A stretch of 55,002 bases of DNA from Pedosphaera sp. (lineage in GTDB: Bacteria > Verrucomicrobiota > Verrucomicrobiia > Limisphaerales > Pedosphaeraceae). The stretch is from NCBI GenBank assembly GCA_028293285.1, contig JAQGPC010000280.1:1-55002 (forward strand). The letters are read 5' to 3'. Both the position numbers and the translations under genes were made by a program. The first letter of the stretch is position 1. Every line of letters begins with the position of its first letter. The notes under the pieces were generated by a model. It ran no database searches and had not been told where the DNA came from. It was given only the letters and a program-made list of their open reading frames with translations. This document shows, in pieces, positions 11,155 through 21,000 of the stretch.

Positions 11155-11481
11155 ATGAAACAACCTTTCTGTCTCTTCATGTTGGCTGCGCTGTTTCTGG
11201 CAGGTTGCGGCGATAAAAATTCTGGCGGCGGCAACCCGGCCACAGCTCCGGTGGATTATCTTAACGCTGCTGGCAACGCTCAAAAGAAAGCTCTCAAGAC
11301 CGTCGACGTAGCCTCGCTCAATCAGGCGCTCGCGGCTTTTAATGTCTCAGAAGGCCATTACCCCAAGGACCTTAACGAACTGGTTGAGACAAAATACATC
11401 GCCAAAATTCCCGACGCACCGTACGGCTCGAAGATCGTTTACGATGCCGCTGCCGGGACAGTTTCCGTGGTGCCGAAATAG
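11155..11481 (+). CDS. Lipoprotein with pseudopilin-like C-terminal motif
   Basis: A 108-aa protein. MKQPFCLFMLAALFLAGC is a lipoprotein signal with an LAGC lipobox. After a Gly-rich linker, a helix (residues about 45-62) leads to HYPKDLNELVETKYIAKIP and a short beta end (YGSKIVYDAAAGTVSV). This helix plus 'YP-x-x-L-x-x-L-x-x-x-Y-I-x-x-I-P' arrangement is the C-terminal motif of GspG-type pseudopilins, here on a lipid-anchored protein without a prepilin leader. It probably sits in the inner or outer membrane facing the periplasm. Role unknown; it stands between the small lipoprotein and guaA. Confidence 0.75.
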   Translation: MKQPFCLFMLAALFLAGCGDKNSGGGNPATAPVDYLNAAGNAQKKALKTVDVASLNQALAAFNVSEGHYPKDLNELVETKYIAKIPDAPYGSKIVYDAAAGTVSVVPK

Positions 11482-11600
11482 TTCGGCTTCAAGTTCCGCC
11501 GCTGGGTTAGGCTGAGCGGCATCGAAGTAATTTTAGTTGGTGGCATCTTTTGTCTCGCCAAAGCTTCGATTCGAGGGCAAACACTTCCCCTTCATTTGGT

Positions 11601-13142
11601 ATGAACGAGCAAATTGTCATTCTTGATTTTGGTTCCCAATACACGCAGGTCATCGCGCGCCGCATTCGCGAGTGCAATGTCTATTCCATCATTCTGCGCT
11701 ACGATACGCCCGCCGAGGAAATCGCCGCGATGCAACCCAAGGGACTTATTCTGTCCGGCGGCCCCGCGAGCGTTTATGCCAAAGATGCTCCGTTGCCTGA
11801 CAAAGCCATTTTCAATCTCGGCATTCCTATCCTGGGAATCTGTTTCGGTCTCCAACTCCTCGCTCAGTATCTCGGTGGCAAAGTGGAGAAAGGTCTCAAG
11901 CGCGAATATGGCAAAGGCACGCTAAAGGTGAAGGACAGCTTCTGTCCACTCTTCGCGAATCTGCCGGAAACTCTGCAAGTCTGGAATTCCCACGGCGACA
12001 AGCTGACCAAACTTCCGAAAGGTTTCAAATCCGTGGCTGTGACAGAAAACTCTGATTACGCGGTCATCGAGAATCACGCAAAAAAGATGTTCGGTCTGCA
12101 GTTCCATCCCGAAGTAGCCCACACCCCGCAGGGCAGGGAGATCATCAGCAATTTCGTCCATAGCATTTGTGGCTGTGGCAAGCTCTGGACGATGCACAGT
12201 TACATCGATCAAGCTGTTGAAGCCATTCGCAATCAGGTCGGCGATGAGCAGGTGATTCTCGGATTGAGCGGTGGCGTCGATTCCAGCGTGGCTGCGGCGC
12301 TGTTGCACAAGGCTATTGGCGATCAGCTTACCTGCATTTTCGTTAATAACGGCCTGTTGCGTGGTCGCGAAGCCGGTGTGGTGCGGGAAGTCTTTGGCCG
12401 CCATTTCAAAATCAAACTCCAATACGAAGACGCCTCCAAGCTCTTCCTCAAGCGCCTCAAAGGCGTCACCGATCCCGAACGGAAACGCAAGATCATCGGC
12501 CGCACTTTCATTGAAGTATTTGAGGCTGCCACCAAACGCGCTGGCAAAGCCAGATTCCTTGCCCAAGGCACGCTTTATCCCGATGTGATTGAATCCGTGC
12601 CCATCGCCGGCAATCCCGCCGCCATGATCAAAAGCCATCATAACGTCGGTGGCCTGCCCAAGAAAATGCGCTTTCAATTGGTTGAACCGTTGAAATCTCT
12701 CTTCAAGGATGAAGTGCGCGAACTCGGTTTGGAATTGGGTCTGCCCCGCGAAATCGTTTTGCGCCAGCCGTTCCCCGGCCCTGGCCTTGCTGTCCGCATT
12801 CTTGGCGAAGTCACCTCGCGCCGTTGCGATATTTTGCGCGAAGCCGATACCATCGTCGTCGAGGAAATGAAAGCCAGCGGTTGGTATTATAAAATCTGGC
12901 AAAGCTTCGCCGTCCTCCTGCCTGTAAAGAGCGTCGGCGTCATGGGCGACGAACGCACCTACGATTACACCATCGCCATCCGCGCCGTGGAATCCCAGGA
13001 TGGCATGACCGCCGATTGGGTGAAGCTGCCCTATGATCTGCTCGAAAAACTTTCCAGCCGCATCATAAACGAAGTCAAAGGCGTGAATCGCGTCTGCTTC
13101 GACATTTCCAGCAAGCCGCCAGCGACCATTGAGTGGGAGTAA
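11601..13142 (+). CDS. guaA: GMP synthase (glutamine-hydrolysing)
   Basis: GuaA converts XMP to GMP using ATP and glutamine-derived ammonia. I use the ATG at 11601 (513 aa; the frame is open to 11550), because the protein then starts [16 protein letters not shown] as in the family. The class I amidotransferase domain has the nucleophile Cys near residue 81 (GICFGLQ) and HPE near residue 171 (FHPEV). The ATP-pyrophosphatase P-loop SGGVDSS is near residue 222. The C-terminal dimerisation domain has [13 protein letters not shown] and ends [15 protein letters not shown], the canonical terminus. Complete and unremarkable; it appears to be monocistronic. Confidence 0.97.
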   Translation: MNEQIVILDFGSQYTQVIARRIRECNVYSIILRYDTPAEEIAAMQPKGLILSGGPASVYAKDAPLPDKAIFNLGIPILGICFGLQLLAQYLGGKVEKGLKREYGKGTLKVKDSFCPLFANLPETLQVWNSHGDKLTKLPKGFKSVAVTENSDYAVIENHAKKMFGLQFHPEVAHTPQGREIISNFVHSICGCGKLWTMHSYIDQAVEAIRNQVGDEQVILGLSGGVDSSVAAALLHKAIGDQLTCIFVNNGLLRGREAGVVREVFGRHFKIKLQYEDASKLFLKRLKGVTDPERKRKIIGRTFIEVFEAATKRAGKARFLAQGTLYPDVIESVPIAGNPAAMIKSHHNVGGLPKKMRFQLVEPLKSLFKDEVRELGLELGLPREIVLRQPFPGPGLAVRILGEVTSRRCDILREADTIVVEEMKASGWYYKIWQSFAVLLPVKSVGVMGDERTYDYTIAIRAVESQDGMTADWVKLPYDLLEKLSSRIINEVKGVNRVCFDISSKPPATIEWE

Positions 13143-13229
13143 TTAAAGCCAGCAGGGAAGCATGGCTTTCAGGAGCTTTTGAAGTTGGGATCACTCGTAA
13201 CTTCCCTCCCCGTATCCTTTTCTTGAGGC

Positions 13230-13369
13230 AACTGTCTGGACTAGAATTAACAAATTCCTCTCGCCATGAAATGATTTCATAGTTAAAATTAACTTATCCC
13301 TATTGCACGGCTTCAATAGGGATAAGTTGTTTTTTGAATTGATAGATTGAAAATTCGTGTCAGACAGTT
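13230..13369. repeat. 140-bp nested inverted-repeat element (MITE-like)
   Basis: The outer ends aactgtctg (13230-13238) and cagacagtt (13361-13369) are inverted copies; the match extends imperfectly for about 24 bases inward (shared GAATT and CAA). Inside lies atgaaatgatttcat (13265-13279) and a perfect 14-bp stem, aacttatccctatt (13291-13304) with aatagggataagtt (13315-13328), followed by a T run. No open frame inside looks coding. It may be a non-autonomous mobile element that also ends guaA transcription. Confidence 0.55.
13291..13335 (+). terminator. Strong stem-loop with T run after guaA
   Basis: The stem is a perfect 14-bp pair with a 10-base loop (gcacggcttc), followed by gtttttt. It fits a factor-independent terminator for guaA, about 150 bases downstream of its stop codon, and is the core of the 140-bp nested repeat. 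Confidence 0.65.
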
Positions 13370-13495
13370 TTTTTGGAATCAAATAGACTTGTAAAACGAA
13401 GTATTTCATCTGCCAGATTACGGTGGTTCCACAGCCTTTTAATTCCTGACCACCCGGCTTGACTCGTAGTCTTTCCCCTGCAACCTTTTATTAGC

Positions 13496-16400
13496 TTGGC
13501 GCGAGATTCATCAGCAGTAACGGCGACAAGCGATTTGTTCGCCAAGGTTTCGGAAACTCCCGCTGTGCAGTCCCTGTTGCGGCGATTGGAGCAGGGCGGA
13601 GCCTTGCCATGTACCGGCGTCAGTGCAGCTGCCCAGCCTTTCCTCGCCGTCCTGCTCCGGCAACTCTTTCCCAAGCGCCCTATCGTGGTTGTCACTGACG
13701 GCCTCAAAACCCAGGAAAGCTTTCAACAAGACATCGAAACCTGGCTCGCCCTCGCCGCCGATGGAGAATCCAAAGTCGATAATTTCACCACAAAAGCTGG
13801 CAGCCCACCCGACACGCAACACGCAACACGCAACACGCACTCACCCTTGTTCTACCCCGCGTGGGAAATCCTCCCCCACGAGCCCAAACTCCCTCACGCC
13901 GACGTCATCAGTGAGCGATTGGAAACCTTGGTTGCCCTTTCCAACCATTCCGCACCCCGCACTCCGCATTCCCCACTTATCGTGGTGAATGTCATCGCGC
14001 TGCTGCAAAGTACCTTTCCCGCTCATGTGCTCAAGGAACGCACTCGAAGCCTGAAACGCGGCGATCGCATTGAGCCGCTTGATTTAATCGAATGGCTCGA
14101 AGAGCAGGGCTACGAACCCGAAGCCCAAGTCACGCAAAAGGGTGAGATCGCTTTACGCGGCGGCATTCTGGACGTCTATCCCATGACCAGCCCGTGGCCG
14201 GTGCGAATGGAGTTTTTTGGCGATGAATTGGAATCGTTGCGCCACTTTGATCCCATCACCCAGATTTCCCGCGACCAGATTACCTCGGTGACCCTCCCAC
14301 CCGGCGGTGAATTGGGAATCCTTAAACGTCTCGTCGAGCATCAGCAGGCCAACCAAAACACCTTGGCAACATTGCTCGATTATCTGCCACGTGAGACCAT
14401 TTTCCTCCTTTGCGAACCGGACAAACTCACCGAACACGCCGACCAATACGCCGGTCAAGTTCCCGAAAACGACCCGTTCTTTATTGATTGGGAAGATTTT
14501 CAAAGCCAACTCGCCGCCAAAGGCATGACCTCGTTGGCAGTGGCCGAAGGTACCGATGAAAATATCCCTTTAGTGCCGGAAGAAACCGAAGGCAACTCCG
14601 CTATCCTCAATCCTCCATCTTCCCTCCTCGCCTTTTCATCATTGGAAGCCTTCCGCCCCCTTGGCCCACGCGCACCCGAGCCGCAGATTGCCGAGGCGCA
14701 ACGACGTGAATTCTTTGCCCAACTCCATCGCTGGTCACGCCAAAACTATGCTGTCCATGTATTTTGCAACAACGATGGCGAGCGTCAACGTTTTGAGGAG
14801 ATTTGGAAGGATTACGGTTTCGACGGCGAGGCTCGGTTGGAGATGAATCTTGGCGCGCTCAGTCGGGGATTTATTTATGACGAAGCCAAACTGGTGGTCG
14901 TTACCGATGCGGAAATCTTCGGCCGCTACAAGGTGCAGCGTCCCCGCCGCCTCAAATCGCCGCATGCTCAAGCGACTCGCTCCGCGCTGGACATTGACTT
15001 CACGGAATTAGAAGAAGGCGATTACGTCGTCCATTTGCAACATGGCATTGGTCGTTATCGCGGATTAAAAGTGCTGCCCACTTCTGTCCGCCAAAAAGGC
15101 GCTGATCCCAACGCAACCTCTGCCGATTCCGGTCAGGAATGTCTGGTCATCGAATACGCCGCCAGCGATCCCCAACAACCCGCGCCCAAACTCTACGTCC
15201 CCGTCACCGAAGCCCATCTCGTTGGCAAATACGTGGGAGCGGGCAAGGCGCGTCCACCGCTCAACACCATTGGTGGCACGCGTTGGGCCAAGGCCAAGGC
15301 GCATGCCGAGCGCGCCGTGCGCGATGTCGCCAGTGAACTGCTCGCGATTCAAGCTGCGCGCGAATCACAACCCGGCCACTCCTTCCAGCCCGATACTCCA
15401 TGGCAACGCGAATTCGAAAGCGCCTTTCTTTACGAAGAAACGCGCGACCAGATGAAAGCGATCAACGAAGCCAAGGCCGACATGGAGCGGCCCAAGCCGA
15501 TGGACCGCTTGATTTGCGGTGATGTTGGTTTCGGTAAAACGGAGGTCGCCATTCGCGCCGCCTTCAAAGCCGTGATGGACGGACGACAGGTCGCCATATT
15601 GGTGCCCACCACCGTTCTCGCCCAGCAACATTACAACACCTTCCGTGAGCGCATGGCTGACTACCCCGTGCGCGTGGAATTACTCTCCCGCTTCCGCACT
15701 CCACGCGAGCGCAAAAAAGTTGTCGAAGATTTGCCCGCCGGTTCCGTGGACATTGTCATCGGCACGCATCGCTTAGTGCAAAAAGATATTGCCTTCAAGG
15801 ATCTTGGATTGGTGATTATTGACGAAGAGCAACGCTTCGGCGTCTTGCACAAAGAAAAATTCAAGCAGCTGCGCCGCCTGGTGGATGTATTGACGCTCAG
15901 CGCCACACCCATTCCCCGCACGCTTTATCTCGCGCTTACCGGCGCGCGCGACATGAGCACCATCGAAACTCCGCCGCAGGACCGGTTGCCCGTTGAGACC
16001 ATCGTGGCGCAATATGACGAGCGTCTGATTCGCGATGCCATCCAGCGCGAAATGAATCGTGGAGGCCAGGTTTTTTTCCTGCATAACCGCGTCAGCACCA
16101 TCGAAACCGTCGCGCAAAAACTCAAAACACTGGTGCCGCACGCCCGTCTGGTGGTCGGCCACGGTCAGATGCACGCCGACGATCTCGAAGAAGTAATGAC
16201 CACCTTCATCAATGGCGAAGCCGACGTGCTGCTTTCTACCACCATCATCGAGAGTGGATTGGATATTCCGAATGCCAACACCATCATCATCGACCGTGCC
16301 GACCGGTTTGGTTTGAGCGAACTCTATCAACTGCGTGGCCGCGTCGGTCGTTATAAGCATCAAGCCTTTGCCTATTTATTGCTGCCGCGCCATGCGGGGT

Positions 16401-17167
16401 TGCTGGCCGATGCCCGCAAACGCATTACCGCGCTGAAACAATACTCCACGCTCGGCAGCGGTTTTAAAATTGCCATGCGCGATTTGGAAATTCGCGGCGC
16501 GGGCAACATGCTGGGACCAGAACAGAGCGGTCAAATCACTGCGGTGGGATTTGATCTTTACTGCCAATTGCTCAAACAAAGCGTGGCCGCCTTGAAGGGC
16601 GAGAAGGTCAAGCCCCGCGTGGAAGTGCAAGTGCGCTTTGACTTCCTTGCCTTGAATCCCGGTGAAGAAGCTTCCGCCGAGTTCCAAGGCGCCAAGTCCA
16701 AACCGCAACCTCGCAAATCGGCCGAGCCGGAAATCATCATCCCGCGCGAGATCGCAACGTATGTCGAATACTCCGAATTTGCCGAGCAACCCGTGGAACA
16801 GCCGATACAGGTGGATAAAGCCTCGGCGTTCATTCCGTTAAGTTACATCTCCGAAGCCAAGCAGCGCATTGATGTCTATCGCAAGTTGGCGCAGGCAACT
16901 GACAAAGCCGCGCTGGAAAACTTGACCGTTGAATTACGTGATCGCTTTGGCACGCTGCCACCAGCCATGGAATTATTGTTGCAAGTGGCCGAGCTCAAAA
17001 TTCTCGCGGGCGAACGCCACATTACCATTATCGAAGTCAAAGCCGACAAGCTGATGCTCACGCGTAATAATGATTACGTTATGCTCGGTGGCAAATTCCC
17101 CCGCCTTACCAAGAAGGACGCCAAAAGCAGGCTCAAGGAAATTAAGAAACTCCTGCTCGCACTTTAA
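13496..17167 (+). CDS. mfd: Transcription-repair coupling factor Mfd
   Basis: Mfd removes RNA polymerase stalled at DNA damage and recruits UvrA. The 1223-aa protein starts at TTG; no ATG exists between the upstream stop at 13460 and conserved sequence. It has UvrB-like N-terminal modules, the CarD-like polymerase-interaction domain (LEEGDYVVHLQHGIGRYRGL, residues about 505-525), and the RecG-like motor: GDVGFGKTE near 675, DEEQRFG near 777, TATPIPRT, QLRGRVGRY. A TRCF C-terminal domain follows. It is slightly longer than the usual about 1150 residues, partly because three low-complexity inserts (near residues 105, 152 and 370) are coded by heptamer-periodic DNA. Convergent with terC, 14 bases between stops. 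Confidence 0.95.
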   Translation: MARDSSAVTATSDLFAKVSETPAVQSLLRRLEQGGALPCTGVSAAAQPFLAVLLRQLFPKRPIVVVTDGLKTQESFQQDIETWLALAADGESKVDNFTTKAGSPPDTQHATRNTHSPLFYPAWEILPHEPKLPHADVISERLETLVALSNHSAPRTPHSPLIVVNVIALLQSTFPAHVLKERTRSLKRGDRIEPLDLIEWLEEQGYEPEAQVTQKGEIALRGGILDVYPMTSPWPVRMEFFGDELESLRHFDPITQISRDQITSVTLPPGGELGILKRLVEHQQANQNTLATLLDYLPRETIFLLCEPDKLTEHADQYAGQVPENDPFFIDWEDFQSQLAAKGMTSLAVAEGTDENIPLVPEETEGNSAILNPPSSLLAFSSLEAFRPLGPRAPEPQIAEAQRREFFAQLHRWSRQNYAVHVFCNNDGERQRFEEIWKDYGFDGEARLEMNLGALSRGFIYDEAKLVVVTDAEIFGRYKVQRPRRLKSPHAQATRSALDIDFTELEEGDYVVHLQHGIGRYRGLKVLPTSVRQKGADPNATSADSGQECLVIEYAASDPQQPAPKLYVPVTEAHLVGKYVGAGKARPPLNTIGGTRWAKAKAHAERAVRDVASELLAIQAARESQPGHSFQPDTPWQREFESAFLYEETRDQMKAINEAKADMERPKPMDRLICGDVGFGKTEVAIRAAFKAVMDGRQVAILVPTTVLAQQHYNTFRERMADYPVRVELLSRFRTPRERKKVVEDLPAGSVDIVIGTHRLVQKDIAFKDLGLVIIDEEQRFGVLHKEKFKQLRRLVDVLTLSATPIPRTLYLALTGARDMSTIETPPQDRLPVETIVAQYDERLIRDAIQREMNRGGQVFFLHNRVSTIETVAQKLKTLVPHARLVVGHGQMHADDLEEVMTTFINGEADVLLSTTIIESGLDIPNANTIIIDRADRFGLSELYQLRGRVGRYKHQAFAYLLLPRHAGLLADARKRITALKQYSTLGSGFKIAMRDLEIRGAGNMLGPEQSGQITAVGFDLYCQLLKQSVAALKGEKVKPRVEVQVRFDFLALNPGEEASAEFQGAKSKPQPRKSAEPEIIIPREIATYVEYSEFAEQPVEQPIQVDKASAFIPLSYISEAKQRIDVYRKLAQATDKAALENLTVELRDRFGTLPPAMELLLQVAELKILAGERHITIIEVKADKLMLTRNNDYVMLGGKFPRLTKKDAKSRLKEIKKLLLAL
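13812..13839 (+). repeat. Heptanucleotide tandem repeat in mfd (tract 1)
   Basis: Four perfect copies of acacgca, encoding a TQHATRNTH stretch in the N-terminal region. A change of one unit would shift the mfd frame. Confidence 0.9.
13950..13977 (+). repeat. Degenerate heptamer repeat in mfd (tract 2)
   Basis: Four seven-base units (ccgcacc, ccgcact, ccgcatt, ccccact) encode the linker SAPRTPHSP. The period is the same as in tract 1 but the word differs. Confidence 0.65.
14603..14630 (+). repeat. Degenerate heptamer repeat in mfd (tract 3)
   Basis: Four approximate seven-base units (atcctca, atcctcc, atcttcc, ctcctcg) encode the low-complexity stretch LNPPSSLLA. Same period as the other tracts. 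Confidence 0.55.
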
Positions 17168-17181
17168 CCGCCTCGAAGCGA

Positions 17182-17928
17182 TTACCGATAAGGTTGATGC
17201 AATTCCACTTTGGTGGCCTTCTTCGAACGCAGTTTGAGGTTTAGCATTTCAACCCCAACCGAGAAGGCCATGGCGAAATAGATATAGCCTTTGGGAATCT
17301 CCTTATGGAAGCCTTCGGCAACCAGGGCACACCCAATCAAGAGAAGAAAACTTAAGGCCAGCATCTTCAGGGTTGGATGCCGGTCTACGAACTCACTGAT
17401 GTATTTGGAAAGGAAAAGCATAAATACCAGGGCGATGACTACTGCGGCAATCATTACACTCAGTTGCTGCGCCATCCCGACGGCGGTAATCACGGAATCC
17501 AGCGAGAAAACAATGTCGAGCAAGAGGATTTGGATGATCACGGCTGTGAACCTGGGAACCAGCTTGCGTGTTACTTCGCCATCTTCACCTTCCAGCTTTT
17601 CATGAATTTCATGAGTGCTTTTCCCGAGCAGGAATAATCCACCGGCAATCAGAATTATATCGCGCCCGGAAATTCCATGTTTAAGGATGTAAAATAGGGG
17701 ATTGGTTAGTTTAACCATCCATGCGAGCCCGCAGAGCAGCATAATGCGCGTGACCAGGGCCAGGCTCAAGCCGAGTTGCCGCGCCTTGTTCTGTTGTTCC
17801 TTGGGCAGTTTTCCCGCGAGAATGGAGATGAAGACAATGTTATCGATGCCCAAAACAATTTCGAGCAGCGTCAATGTCACCAGACTGATCCAAACCTGTG
17901 GATCTTTAAGAAATTCAAGCCATTCCAT
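17182..17928 (-). CDS. TerC/Alx family integral membrane protein
   Basis: The 248-aa protein has seven or eight hydrophobic helices and the TerC signatures: LEIVLGIDNIVFISILAGKL near the N-terminus and DIVFSLDSVITAVGMAQ in the middle, each with the acidic residues thought to line the metal path. TerC-family proteins are linked to manganese export and metal or tellurite resistance. The length is that of the short YoaE/YgjT-like form without CBS domains. No yybP-ykoY-type manganese riboswitch could be recognised upstream. It lies downstream of the cytochrome gene on the same strand but is separated from it by a terminator, so it is probably transcribed alone. Confidence 0.85.
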   Translation of the reverse strand: MEWLEFLKDPQVWISLVTLTLLEIVLGIDNIVFISILAGKLPKEQQNKARQLGLSLALVTRIMLLCGLAWMVKLTNPLFYILKHGISGRDIILIAGGLFLLGKSTHEIHEKLEGEDGEVTRKLVPRFTAVIIQILLLDIVFSLDSVITAVGMAQQLSVMIAAVVIALVFMLFLSKYISEFVDRHPTLKMLALSFLLLIGCALVAEGFHKEIPKGYIYFAMAFSVGVEMLNLKLRSKKATKVELHQPYR

Positions 17929-18033
17929 AGAGGTAAGAATTTAGAGACTTCCAAGGAAGTTGCAATTTACAAAGGGAACGCTGGATTATAATGGCCGAAG
18001 AAAAAGCTCTCCCAGAACGAATAATCGAAATGT

Positions 18034-18059
18034 CAGGCGGTGCCAATCGACACCGCCTG
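18034..18059 (-). terminator. Stem-loop after the dehydrogenase/cytochrome gene
   Basis: A perfect 9-bp stem, caggcggtg (18034-18042) with caccgcctg (18051-18059), and an 8-base loop, 14 bases beyond the stop of the minus-strand cytochrome gene. It is followed on that strand by an AT-rich run. Confidence 0.75.
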
Positions 18060-18072
18060 TTAATATGAGATA

Positions 18073-21000
18073 CTACTTGGCTGGAGCCTTGGAGTTCGCC
18101 GCCACCACTTGCTTGGTTGCTGCCAAAAACTCGACGAGATTGCGAATATCCTGTTTGGATAGCACAGTGCCCATCCCTTCAGGCATGGCAGATTGGCCTT
18201 TCTCGCGTGAAGTAATATCGCTCTTCTTGATTTTCACCGGTCCATCATCAGGCGTAATCAAAAGCAGTTCCTGATCGTTCTCGCTCTTGAGCAATCCGCC
18301 ATAAGCCGAACCACTCTTCGTTTTCACAATGAGACTCTCAAAACCCGGTGCAACCTGTTTGTTCGGATAAAGAATGGATTCCAGAATATACTCACGATTG
18401 TGCCGCGTGAGAATGCCCGCCAGTTCAGGGCCAACCTCGCCACCTTCACCGTTCACTTTGTGGCAACGGGTGCACTGGGCTTCGGGACGTTCCATGAAAA
18501 CCTTTTTGCCCAGTTCGGCATTGCCGCCGTAAAGCGTTTCGCGAAAGTCCGCAAATTCGTCATCTTTCGGTTGGGCATCCAGGTAATGCTTTAGCTTCTC
18601 CTTTATCAATGCCGAGGTGCGTTTGTTGGCCGCTTCCACGAGCTCAAACTGAATCTCATTCTGCACCTTGCCTGCCGCGAGTTTATCCAGCCAATCCGCG
18701 AGCAACTTGTCGACGGCTTCACCCGGCAACGTGCCGAGCGTGGCGAATGCGCCTTGCTTCTCCGTCACCGTTCCCTTTTCCAACACAGCGGTGAGTGTGC
18801 CCGTGGCGTCGCCCGGCTGCGTTTCAGCTTTTAAGCGATTGCCTTCCTTGCGCACATTTTCATCCGCGTCCGCCACCGCAATCTTCACTGCTTCAGGCAA
18901 GGTGCTGGCATGGAGTTCTTCCAAGGCTTTCAACGCTTCCACGCGCACATTCCCCGAACTCTTCGTGTTGGTGAAAATATCGTACAATGCCTGCGCGGAT
19001 TCCATGACAGACAGTTTTTGCGCCGCATGCATCGCAGCAATCTTCACGCCGTCAGGCGCAGTGCTTAGAATACTTGCAATCACCGGCCGCAAAGCATCTG
19101 TTGCCGGTTTGCCATCACGCTCCGCCAAAGGTTTCCACAATCCGGTCAGTCGCTCGCGCGGCAAAGGCTTGGCCCATGTTTCCAATGCATGCAATGCTTC
19201 GCCGCGAACTTTTTCTGTCGCCCCATTCTGTGTGGCATAGTTGGCCAGCGCCAAGGCATTCTTGGCATCACCGAGGCGGAAGTTGGCATTGATGACCCGC
19301 CAATCCAACGGTTCGTTTTGTGTGGGATGATCAATGAGTGCGGCCAATTGCGGCATGGCATCCTTGATCGGCACATCATTAATTGCACGCGCAGCTTCGA
19401 GAACGATGAGTGGATCGGCGTCATGCAGGAAGGTGGCAATCTCCGGTAGCTGCAGTCGGCGCATCGCCAGCAACGCGCCCATGCGAACCGAGTTCGACGA
19501 GTCTTTCGCCGCCTCCACCAGATCAGATTTGCTCGCGAGACCAACTAAACCCATCACCACAGCGTGGCGAACGTAAACGTCCTTGTCCGCATTGGCGCGC
19601 AGCAGGGCAAACAAATCGCGCACCGTGGCGGCGTTTTTGGCAGGATTAATCTTTGCCATTTTGCCCAGGCCAAGGGCGGCAAAAAATTGGACGCGCGGGC
19701 TGGGATCTTTCAAGTAGCCAACCAATAAATCATAATCACTATCCGCCTTCCCGCCGCTATCGCCAACCGTTCTGGCAATTTGTGCGCGAATTTCCGGATC
19801 GCTGTCCTTCGCCATCAATTCCACCCGGGTCAAAACCGAGGGATCTGCTATGCGGCTGATATTGCCAATGGCCCAGATGGCATGTATGCGCGCCAGTTGA
19901 TTGGTGCTCGCGCTGGCAACACCATTCAGCACGGGAACGGCATCACCCCATAGCGTCGATTTTTTCGCCAGCCCGCCTAACAACATTGGTTTCGCGCGGC
20001 TTTCGAGTTCGAATTGCGCTTCCTGGCGCACGCGCTGGTCGGGATGCTCCAGTAATTTCGCTAAGTCCTTGTTCGAACGCTTTTCCATCCCTTCCGCGAT
20101 TAACTTCTTCGTTTCCAAAACCACCGGGTCTTTGACTGCTTCGGGATGATAAAGGCGATAGATGCGTCCTTTCTGTGTCATATCCCAGCTTTGCACCCAG
20201 TCCGCCACATACATCTGTCCGTCCGGGCTGAAATCCACATCGGTGGCGAGAATATCCCAAAAGAAATTCGTGCGGCCCGTCATTTCAAACGAAGCCCCAT
20301 TTGGCTTCACCGTAAAACTATGGATGCCGCTGTTCTTGCTGGAGCCGCGGAAATCGCACAAAAAGAAATGGTCTTTGAAGCTTGCGGGAAAACCTGTGCC
20401 GGGATAATGCGCCAGTCCGGATGGCCCGCTCGCAATATGACCCACGGGCGGCAAGATGTAGGCCGCCTGACCGGGAAATTGCAGATGCCATAATTTCTCC
20501 GCGTTCCAAACCCCCGCCGGAGTGGTTTCGCTAAATTGATTGCCCGTGCGCCAGCCGCTGTCGCCGCCTTCAACCACATAAACCAGCCGCGCCGAATCGC
20601 CATGATCGCAATTATTATCGCCCGTCCACAAATTGCCGTAATCATCAAAAACTAATTCCTGCGGATTACGAACACCGTAAGCAAAGATTTCCAGATTGGA
20701 ACCATCCTGATTGCAACGCAGCACCGTGCCCATATCGGGATAATCCAGCAGCTTCCCTTCCTTCGTTTTTACATGCAGTCCACGATCACCAATGCTGAAG
20801 TAAAGCCGTCCATCCGGCCCGATGCGCAGGCCGTGCAAATCATGTCCCAATAAATTGTAATGCACGCCATAGCCGTAGCTGAGCGAGGTTCGTGCATCGG
20901 CCTTGCCGTCATGATTCGTATCTTGCAACAGCCAAAGATTTGGAATATTGGCAAAATAAACATTCCCTTTGCGCGCCAACACGCCCGCGCCGAGACCATC

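Noticed and set aside
11922-12902. 326-aa antisense frame in guaA
   Set aside because: Shadow of the guaA coding frame; no motif, no ribosome-binding site.
13191-13409. 72-aa frame across the nested repeat
   Set aside because: It runs through the inverted repeats and has no coding character.
17929-18072. Manganese riboswitch ahead of terC
   Set aside because: Sequence shows only a terminator of the cytochrome gene; no yybP-ykoY-like pattern.
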